Shown here one piece after another: positions 36,641 to 42,656 of a DNA stretch of 42,656 nucleotides (the first letter of the stretch is position 1; each line of letters opens with the position of its first letter). The notes beneath the pieces are model-generated. The model made no database searches and was not told the origin of the DNA. It saw only the letters and a program-made list of their open reading frames with translations. The stretch is from Thraustochytrium sp. TN22 (lineage: Eukaryota > Sar > Bigyra > Thraustochytrida > Thraustochytriidae): assembly GCA_013306675.1 (NCBI GenBank), contig JABLUY010000274.1, forward strand, positions 2,502 to 45,157, written 5' to 3'. Both the position numbers and the translations under genes were made by a program.

Positions 36641-38375
36641 AGCTCGACACGAAGTAAGTTAGCTTCGCCAGAAGGGAAGGTCCTCCGAGCGCAGCACTGC
36701 AGGAAGACGCGGCCGGCCGCCAGCTCCGAGGACTCGGAGGCCGCGGCCGCGGGCGCCTCGGCGCGGCGGCTCCGGCGAGCAGGCCGGCGCGGCGGTCCGC
36801 TTGCAAGACAGGGAAGGCAGGCCCTCGAGCGCGGGCTCGGCGCGCCGCACGCAGCTGCGGCGCCGTGGAGCGAGCGCCACCTCAGTTGGCTCGCGCGGCG
36901 CGGCCGCGGCGCGCGACTCGAGTGAGAGACCGGCGCGTCCCACTTGCCGCCACTGGGCCATCGCGGGTCTTTCCAACTTGCGCAAGTCAGGTCTTTCACT
37001 TCTCTTTACCCGCGTCTTTCGGCACCGCAGTGGCCCCCAGCACCGCCCGGCCCCCACTGGGGCGTTCTGCTCGAGCGGGGGCAGTGCGGGCGAGGGGGAA
37101 TACTCTCGGCAGCCGTTGTGAGGAGGAAATGGCAATGTGGGAGCTAGAATCCTTTGTGGAGATAGGGGAAAAAGCGAGAGGGGGAGGGGCGGGGCCCGCA
37201 GCGACTGACGTTGGAGCCGTGCCGTGGCAGCGGCCTCGCCGCCTCGCGGCGCGCGCCGGCTCCGACCTCGTGTCGTGCGCGGCAAGGCAGGCTGGCGCCG
37301 CAGAACAGGGTCGAGTCCCGGCCGATCGGGTGGCGTGGAGCAATGCGGCCAGGCTTGGGCAGCGTAGCGCGGCGAATGATGAGCGAAGCGCAGCGAAGCC
37401 ACTGGCAGGCTGCCGGAGCCGATCGGTTGGCCATGGCGGCGCCGGTGGCCGACGTCAACGCAGCCAGTACCATCGACCCGCCGTGGTTCTGCGCCTGTGC
37501 ACGGTCCGCGCGCCACACGTGCGCCGCGCGGGCGTCTTGGAGTCTCGGCGCGATCCGATTGTTTTGATCATCGGCGGCCGTCCTGATGAGACTTGCACAG
37601 TGCAGAGGTCTTCAGCTTGATCTTTGACAGAAAGTCAGTGAGGAGTCAGTGCCGGCTGGCTTTTGCTCTAGCTAAATAGCTTGCGCGCGCGCGGCTTCAG
37701 GAATAACCCCACCGCCAAGCTATCCGCTGCTGCCAGTGCCAGGCTCCGGGGTCTTATCCAGCCAGCAGTGCAGGCCTAGTGACAGAGCAGCCAGGCTACG
37801 ATCTTTGCCCTGGATCCGGCGCGTGCGCGGAGTCCAGGCCCGCGCAGGGCCATGCCAAGCCAAGCCACGGCCTCCGGCGACGCCGACGCGGCCTCTGCGC
37901 CGCAAGATGGCGCCCGGCGTGCTCGTGCGTGCGCCACCGCGCGCGGCGGCGCCGCCAACCCGGGTCACGATCTGGCCAGGCACTGCAGCTTGTCACGGTC
38001 CTGTCCTTCCAGAGTCCAGCCTGCGGTGTAGCTTAGTATCCTTTCAGTAGCCACGCCAAGGCCTCCGAGTCCCGCCGGTGGCATAATGCTCCTGACAGGC
38101 TGTCAGCGCGCGCAGCCGCAGCGCAACCCGCCAGTGGATCCAGGCCCGCGGCATGGCCTCATCATCATGCGCGCCGCAGCCTGCCGCCGCAACGAGTCGG
38201 CGAAAGACAGACTACTTCAGAGTCACACTTCAACCAGGTTGGCTAGGCGAACAGGAAGCGCCGCCACTGGTACAAGCCACGCGCCCCACACTGCGGGGCC
38301 GTGTGGGCTCGGCACGCCCGGCTGCACGGCGCACGGAGGCGGCGCCAACGGCTCGGATTTTTCTCTCGCCCGCCA

Positions 38376-38410
38376 CTGCACTGCACTGCACTGCACTGCA
38401 CTGCACTGCA
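38376..38410. repeat. (CTGCA)n pentanucleotide array
   Basis: Seven perfect CTGCA units, about 180 bp upstream of the start codon of the plus-strand gene and perhaps within its 5' untranslated region. Confidence 0.95.
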
Positions 38411-38589
38411 ACTTGGTTCAAGTCGAAGTCGGCGCCTTGGACAGCACGGCATCATAGGATGGGCGAGCCTGGCTTTCGGGGTTCTTTCTGTCTCTCCGGC
38501 CTCCTTCCTCGCCTCGTGAGCTTGGCGGGGCAGCGCCGACGGCGGTGCAGCCGGCAGGCAGGCGCCAGACGTTAAGCGCGGCGCGAATT

Positions 38590-40818
38590 ATGGCGGCGAC
38601 GGTGGCGCGGCCGCTGCGGCGGCCGCGGCGGGGGCGGCACGCCGGCGGCGTGGCGGCCTGGCTCTGCGCAGCCGTGCTGGCGGCGCTCGTGGCGCGCGGC
38701 CTGGCGGCGAGGAAACTGGTGGAGGGCATACCTGTGAACAGGACTGTGGACGTGGACATGAACTCGGAGAACTTCATCCCTCTGAGCGCGGCCGTGCCGC
38801 TGCCGGAGCCTCTGGAGAAGGGCGGTCAGCTGAACTGGCCCATTTACATCTCCAAGGACACCTTCGGGAACCAGGGCGTCTTCGACGACCTAGTGGTGGA
38901 TAATGTGGCCGTCACGGTGCGCGGGCTGTACCACGAGTGGGTCGGGGACCTCGAGATGGTGGTCTCGCACGAGGACGACAGCTCGACGCTGACGGCGAAC
39001 CGCGGCGGCAACCGCAAGCTGGGCCAGCCAGCGGCGCGGCCGTACGAGGGCCTGGCCAGCGCCCAGATGAAGCGGTCTAGCTCCAGTGACCTGCGCCTGC
39101 AGGGTGAAGGCTACGACTACACCTTCGCCGACCTGGTGGGCAACAACCTGGCCGCCGGTTGCAGCGGCAGCCAGTCGTCCTCCATGTCCGGCGACGACAC
39201 GGCCGCATGGCGCGCCACGGACGGCGATATCGTGGTCTCTGGCATGGCTACGCACACGGAGCAGAATCCGTGGTATCAGGTGGACCTCGGGTCGACGCAG
39301 GATGTTGGCACGGTGGTCTTGTGGACGCCGGATCCGGAAAATCAGATCAACGAGGTGCAGGTGGTTAAGACGACCGGCCTGGTCACGCTGGGTGGCAGCT
39401 TCCGTCTCGCGCTGACGCACAACGGCTTCACCGAGGTCACCGAGGAGATTCAGCACAATGCCGTGCCCTCGGTGCTGTATGAGGACAGCTCGTCCGAGGA
39501 GCCCGGCCTGGCCCAAGGCGAGTCCATGCAGTCTAAGATCCAGGCGCTTGACAACGTCGGCCTGGTTGCCGTCACGCGCAGCGACCCGGACCGCACGGGT
39601 GGCTACGAGTGGACCGTCACCTTTCTCACGGAGCACACCAACCTGAACGAGCTCGAGGTCTATGAGAACAGCCTCACGGCGGGCGCCCTGCGCCTGCCGG
39701 AAGACCAGGTGGCAGCCATCACCGTGCGTACTGAGCTCAACGGCACGCGCAACACCTTCTACAACGCCAACATGCGCTTCGGCGCAGTCCTGGTGTCGGA
39801 TGTTCCCTTCGGCGACGTCGACCTGGAGGGGGCGCGCGCGCTTGCCGTGGCGGAGCAGGCGTTTGAGATCCGCTACCGCCAGCGCCAGATTAACGTGCCC
39901 ATGCCCACGAACACGCGCGGTCGCTACGTGCGCGTCACGCTCAAGCAGATCTCCTACCTGAGCATCGCGGAAATTTTGGTTTTCTCGGAGGAGCTGTACT
40001 CCTTCGAGGTCTTCGACGGCGGGTCCCCGCTTCCGGCTGGCAGCTACGCGCCCGAGCTCGCCTTCGCAGATATCTTCGGCGGCAAGGAGATCTACGGTCA
40101 GTGGGTGCTCTCCATTACCGACAACACGCAGAGCTTCGTGGCGTACGAGACTGCCTCGCGCCGCCGCGAGCTGCACCACGGCGCGGGTGCCGTCAGCGAC
40201 TGGGTGCTCGAGGTCACGCCGCGTAACCGCACCTCGGGCGAGGTGCTCTCGGCCGCCACAATGACTTTTTACACCGACCTCTCTGCCACGATCCTCACGC
40301 TGCCCAAGTACGGCAACCTGTATGAGGCCGAGGCCTTCGTGCGCGGCGAGCTCATTGAGGCGGTCGAGGGCATGCAGATCTTCGCATCGCGCTGCTCGCC
40401 CATTGACTGTGAGCACAAGTTCGGCCTGGGCAACTTGCTCTCGACCGATACCTCCGGGTCCCTTGCGGAGCGCAACAAGATCAACCGCGACCGCCAGGTC
40501 GTCTACGTGCCGCGCGCCAACTTCCGCGGCACGGACACCTTCACTTACCGCATTAACGTCGGCACGTATCCCGAGCCCCTCGTCGGCACCATTACCATCA
40601 ACGTCAAGCGCTGCCGCATCAACTGCTCCAACGACAAGCTCTTTGGCATCCGGCCCTCCATCGTCGAGGAGCTCGTTACGCCTTGGGACCACCGCGTCAG
40701 CCCGGCCTACCCGCCAGACAAGGTTCTTCAGCCCGAAAAGTACGGCGCACGTCTCTGGAACGACCCCTATTGCGACAACCCGCCTTGTAATGTCTTTGAC
40801 GGTACCGAGATCATCTGA
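38590..40818 (+). CDS. Secreted nested-domain protein (P-like, discoidin, Ig/cadherin-like)
   Basis: 742 residues from the ATG at 38590 (A at -3, G at +4); an upstream in-frame GTG at 38545 is less likely. Signal peptide: arginine-rich start, core VAAWLCAAVLAALVA, ending near 39. Residues ~95-180 (VTVRGLYHEWVGDLEMVVSH, YDYTFAD) resemble the first half of a proprotein-convertase P-domain, and ~469-545 (GQWVLSITDN, SDWVLEV) the second half. Between them lies a discoidin F5/8C domain (AAWRATDGD, NPWYQVDLGS at 226-235; end YVRVTLKQISYLSIAEI at 446-462). That domain is itself interrupted at ~262-365 by a beta-domain (GGSFRLAL, GGYEWTVTFL) of a kind I associate with algal and oomycete surface proteins. 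Residues ~555-675 (VVYVPRANFRGTDTFTYR) are an Ig/cadherin-like module of the bacterial tandem-repeat type. No membrane anchor is seen. Role inferred: extracellular adhesion or matrix protein, glycan binding possible. Confidence 0.85.
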   Translation: MAATVARPLRRPRRGRHAGGVAAWLCAAVLAALVARGLAARKLVEGIPVNRTVDVDMNSENFIPLSAAVPLPEPLEKGGQLNWPIYISKDTFGNQGVFDDLVVDNVAVTVRGLYHEWVGDLEMVVSHEDDSSTLTANRGGNRKLGQPAARPYEGLASAQMKRSSSSDLRLQGEGYDYTFADLVGNNLAAGCSGSQSSSMSGDDTAAWRATDGDIVVSGMATHTEQNPWYQVDLGSTQDVGTVVLWTPDPENQINEVQVVKTTGLVTLGGSFRLALTHNGFTEVTEEIQHNAVPSVLYEDSSSEEPGLAQGESMQSKIQALDNVGLVAVTRSDPDRTGGYEWTVTFLTEHTNLNELEVYENSLTAGALRLPEDQVAAITVRTELNGTRNTFYNANMRFGAVLVSDVPFGDVDLEGARALAVAEQAFEIRYRQRQINVPMPTNTRGRYVRVTLKQISYLSIAEILVFSEELYSFEVFDGGSPLPAGSYAPELAFADIFGGKEIYGQWVLSITDNTQSFVAYETASRRRELHHGAGAVSDWVLEVTPRNRTSGEVLSAATMTFYTDLSATILTLPKYGNLYEAEAFVRGELIEAVEGMQIFASRCSPIDCEHKFGLGNLLSTDTSGSLAERNKINRDRQVVYVPRANFRGTDTFTYRINVGTYPEPLVGTITINVKRCRINCSNDKLFGIRPSIVEELVTPWDHRVSPAYPPDKVLQPEKYGARLWNDPYCDNPPCNVFDGTEII

Positions 40819-40950
40819 GCCAACCGTGACGCGTGATGCGACGATGCGACAACCTGCCCTGCTTTGTGTGTCACGGCGCCAAAGTCACCGTGATGCGACA
40901 ATTGACAACTCGCCCTGCTTTGTGTTTGGCAGCGCCGAGGTCATTTCTGA
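40771..40950 (+). repeat. Three diverged copies of the last coding peptide, two beyond the stop codon
   Basis: The final codons of the plus-strand gene (40771-40815, CDNPPCNVFDGTEII) recur as CDNLPCFVCHGAKVT (from 40845) and DNSPCFVFGSAEVI (from 40904). The copies are in three different frames, about 70-80% identical at the DNA level by hand alignment. Copies 2 and 3 also share the preceding CGTGATGCGAC, so they are tandem units of about 58 bp. They lie after the TGA at 40816-40818, in the presumed 3' untranslated region. Confidence 0.75.
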
Positions 40951-41040
40951 GCTGACTTTCATGACTGCGAGCGATCGCGCCATTTTGTTCTTCTCTTCTC
41001 TTCTCCTTTCCATTGTTTTTTTCTTTCTTCAAGTTTGCTG
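40819..41040. other. Convergent intergenic gap with pyrimidine-rich tract
   Basis: 222 bp separate the stop codons of two converging genes. The first 130 bp contain the duplicated tail-peptide copies. From about 40987 to 41030 the plus strand is a C/T tract ending TTTTTTTCTTTCTTCAAG. No AATAAA signal is visible on either strand. Confidence 0.6.
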
Positions 41041-41883
41041 TCAAGACTCGGACAAGGCTGGCGCCTGCGCCTGCGCCTGCGCCTGCGCCTGAGCGCGGGC
41101 AAAGAGGAGTTCCGTCCCATCGAAGGCAAATGCACCACGCGATGGCCGCGAACCCAGCACGTGCGGGTACCAGTGCACGTCGTCCGCCGGCATTTCGGTG
41201 TACGGTACGGCCTCGAGCGGCCACCAGCGCGTGCCGGGCGGCGGATTGCGCTGCGTAGCGTCGTCCGCGGTCGCCAAGAACTCGAACTCCAGCGCCGGCC
41301 CAGCATTCAGCTCGTAAAAGTCCATCACGCCCAGCAGCGCAGGCTCGCTCCCTGCGAGGCCCGCGCCGGCTGCGCCTGCCGCCGCCCGCGCTGCCTCGGC
41401 CGTCGCGCCGCGCACGTCCGGCTGCGCCTGCAGAAAGCTCGTCCAGCGTCCCGCAAAGGCACCCTCTTCGTGCTTCAACAGCAACACGCGCTCGCGCGCC
41501 GCGTCCACCACCAGCGTCTGCACGAGCACCTGCGGCTCGCCCACGTCCAGCTGCTGCTGCGTTTGCTGCTGCATTTGCTGCAAAGCCGCGGCCTCCACGA
41601 CCTGCAGCTGCAGCTCCTCTGCGAGCTCCTTGGCCTGATCGCTCGCCTCCGGCCAGCACGCCAGCACCTCGCTGCCGCCGTTCTTGGCCGCCGCGCGCGC
41701 GGCGGCCACGCCCGCGTCCCACGCCTCGCCCTGCGCCGCGCCCGGCACGGCGCGCTCCACGGCCACGAGCCGCCCGCTGCGGCCCACCGCCGCCGCCGCC
41801 GCCGCGCGGGCCACGCCCTCCGTCCGCGCCAGCGCGGCGGCCTGCGCGGCCACGCGCGCCGCCACCAGCGCCGCCGCGCGCAT
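41041..41883 (-). CDS. MTH1-like Nudix protein with degenerate Nudix box (probable pseudoenzyme)
   Basis: 280 residues from the ATG at 41883 (AAAAG before it). Residues ~1-95 are Ala-rich and unassigned; a Gln-rich stretch (LQQMQQQTQQQ) lies at 101-111. Residues ~117-262 match the Nudix fold of MTH1/NUDT1, the 8-oxo-dGTP hydrolase: VLVQTLVVD, RVLLLKHEEGAFAGRW, VMDFYELNAGPALEFEF, RWWPLEAVPYTEM, ADDVHWYPHVL and GAFAFDG. The two aspartates that read the oxidised base in MTH1 (DD of PDDSYW) are kept at 234-235. The Nudix box at ~153-176, however, reads ARAAAGAAGAGL where MTH1 has ARRELQEESGL, so the metal-binding glutamates are replaced by Ala/Gly, and the GGK loop is gone. Hydrolysis is therefore unlikely. 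The chain ends in an Ala-Gln repeat. Alternative: a degenerating gene, or another Nudix-fold protein. Confidence 0.75.
   Translation of the reverse strand: MRAAALVAARVAAQAAALARTEGVARAAAAAAVGRSGRLVAVERAVPGAAQGEAWDAGVAAARAAAKNGGSEVLACWPEASDQAKELAEELQLQVVEAAALQQMQQQTQQQLDVGEPQVLVQTLVVDAARERVLLLKHEEGAFAGRWTSFLQAQPDVRGATAEAARAAAGAAGAGLAGSEPALLGVMDFYELNAGPALEFEFLATADDATQRNPPPGTRWWPLEAVPYTEMPADDVHWYPHVLGSRPSRGAFAFDGTELLFARAQAQAQAQAQAPALSES
41061..41090. repeat. (GCGCCT)5 hexanucleotide array inside the coding region
   Basis: Five perfect hexamers encode the Ala-Gln repeat at the C-terminal end of the Nudix-like protein, six codons before its stop codon. Length changes in whole units would stay in frame. 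Confidence 0.95.
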
Positions 41884-41995
41884 CTTTTCCTTCGGCTTCA
41901 AGTTCTGCTGCGCGAGCCTCGCAGTGCAGTGCCTGCGGAGCGCCGCGGCGCGTCTCTCGCTTCTTCTTCAAGTTCGGGTTGGGCGAGGTCTCGTC

Positions 41996-42045
41996 GCGCA
42001 GCGTAGAGCAGCGCAGCGCAGCGTAGCGCAGCGCAGCGCAGCGCT
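41996..42045. repeat. (GCGCA)n pentanucleotide array
   Basis: Ten 5-bp units of consensus GCGCA, with GCGTA, GAGCA and GCGCT variants, lying about 110-160 bp upstream of the Nudix-like start codon. Confidence 0.9.
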
Positions 42046-42490
42046 CCTGAGGCGGCCGCCACGGCAGTTTGGTCCTGGTTCTGGTCGAGCTCGAGCGAGC
42101 AGCGCAGCGCGCGCAGCTCACGCCACGCACGCCGGCTTTGCCCTGGCAGGGTTTCCCGCGCTCCTGCTCGAGAGGCGGCAGCCATCACCAGCCTTGACCA
42201 GACAAGTCTGCGGGACTCGGACTGCGCGGGACTCGACGACCTCGCCAAGGCCGTGAACTCCCTGGCCGCCACCACGCCTTGCTCGCGCGCCGCAGGCCGC
42301 CAGACGGCCACTGCGGCGCGCCGCCAGAGCCACGCAGGCGAACGCAGAGGTCGCCGCCGGCGCCCTCGCCTTCGCGCGGCGCGGCGCGGCTCTGTTCTGT
42401 GAAACTGCGACTCGACTCGACTCGGCTGCTCGGACTCGGCCTCGGACCCACTTGAGTGCGCGCCGGGCGCGCGCATCGGTCACGGCTGTG

Positions 42491-42547
42491 CACAGGCAGG
42501 CACAGGCAGGCAGGCAGGCAGAAAGAAAGAAGGAAAGAAAGAAAGGC
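42491..42547. repeat. GGCA and GAAA tetranucleotide arrays
   Basis: CAGG/GGCA units (about 42491-42530) pass directly into GAAA-type units (about 42531-42547), giving a compound microsatellite. Confidence 0.9.
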
Positions 42548-42603
42548 AGAAACGTGAAGGGCAGAAAGCAGAGAGGGCAGCAGACCCGCAAGCTGGCCAC
42601 CTG

Positions 42604-42656
42604 CTCGCGCGCGCGCGCGGCGGCGGCGGCGCGGCGGCGGCGGCGGCGCGGCGGCG
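42604..42656. repeat. CG dinucleotide run into CGG trinucleotide repeat
   Basis: A CGCGCG run is followed by CGG/GGC units to the window edge. Such sequence can form non-B DNA and is hard to assemble, so the true length may differ. Confidence 0.9.

Larger units (their letters stand above)
35961..38589. promoter_or_regulatory. Divergent intergenic region with no credible gene
   Basis: These 2.6 kb separate the start codons of two divergent genes for secreted proteins, so both promoters and 5' untranslated regions must lie here. The 36.1-36.5 kb part is extremely GC-rich with CGCGCG runs and a 12-bp palindrome (CGATTCGAATCG at 36274-36285). It also holds simple repeats listed separately. Open frames on both strands here are low-complexity Arg/Ala/Pro readings without recognisable domains. 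I see no convincing TATA box, tRNA or conserved RNA. Confidence 0.5.
41884..42656. other. Upstream region of the Nudix-like gene, simple repeats only
   Basis: No recognisable gene. Open frames here are Arg/Ala-rich low-complexity readings. The region should hold the promoter and 5' untranslated region of the minus-strand Nudix-like gene. AACTTGAAG followed by a purine run occurs just before its ATG (41896-41904) and again 70 bp further upstream (41966-41974). Repeat arrays are listed separately. Confidence 0.5.

Noticed and set aside
37300-37330. tRNA T-arm-like stretch (GGTCGAGTCCC)
   Set aside because: No matching acceptor, D or anticodon arm could be placed around it, and the T-loop lacks the usual TTC.
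36046-37620. Open frames of 100-290 codons on both strands of the divergent intergenic region
   Set aside because: All are low-complexity Arg/Ala/Pro/Ser readings of GC-rich DNA, overlap in several frames and show no domain, so there is no support for a gene.
38890-40692. A 600-codon minus-strand open frame opposite the nested-domain gene
   Set aside because: The plus-strand reading has a signal peptide and clear P-like, discoidin and Ig-like motifs. The antisense reading is compositionally odd and shows no domain.
40987-41033. Plus-strand pyrimidine tract ending in CAAG that resembles a splice acceptor
   Set aside because: The sequence after it on the plus strand is antisense to the Nudix-like coding region and no suitable exon follows. 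I treat it as convergent 3' flanking DNA.
41035-42006. A 323-codon plus-strand open frame over the Nudix-like gene
   Set aside because: Arg/Leu-rich antisense reading without domain similarity; the minus strand carries the MTH1-like motifs.
1-42656. A prophage or bacterial contig, suggested by the S74 tail-spike domains
   Set aside because: Long gene-poor intergenic DNA with microsatellites, PSI and MTH1-type folds, Kozak contexts and no phage structural or bacterial housekeeping genes argue for a eukaryotic chromosome.

Overview
The window looks like nuclear DNA of a GC-rich, intron-poor unicellular eukaryote, possibly a microalga or other protist. The reasons are PSI, P-domain, discoidin (F5/8C) and MTH1-type Nudix folds, secretory signal peptides, start codons in good Kozak context, long intergenic regions full of microsatellites, and no bacterial operon layout. 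I cannot assign a lineage from the sequence. I see no rRNA, tRNA, CRISPR array or transposable element.

Positions 1-35960 are one uninterrupted minus-strand reading frame. It starts at an ATG at 35960 and is still open at the left edge, so it covers at least 11,986 codons without an intron. The protein has a signal peptide, two cysteine-rich PSI-like modules and then several hundred glycine/serine/alanine/threonine-rich repeats of about 15 residues. The repeats are interrupted twice, near residues 6365 and 6970, by a stalk plus an S74-type intramolecular chaperone domain (the self-cleaving domain of phage tail spikes and of MYRF). Both copies keep the Ser and Lys of the catalytic dyad. This is the most striking object here: a secreted megadalton-class beta-repeat fibre that may cut itself into pieces. 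The C-terminus lies beyond the window.

Positions 35961-38589 are a gene-poor region between two divergent secreted-protein genes. It holds a CTG tract, an 18-bp tandem duplication and two pentanucleotide arrays.

Positions 38590-40818 (+) encode a 742-residue secreted protein with nested domains: a P-domain-like fold appears to be split by a discoidin domain, which is itself split by a further beta-domain, followed by an Ig/cadherin-like module. Two diverged copies of its last coding peptide lie beyond the stop codon.

Positions 41041-41883 (-) encode a 280-residue MTH1-like Nudix protein whose catalytic glutamates are missing. It converges on the preceding gene. The remainder, to 42656, is its upstream DNA, rich in simple repeats. 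The giant fibre and the nested-domain protein may both belong to the cell surface or extracellular matrix. The Nudix-like gene has no visible link to them.
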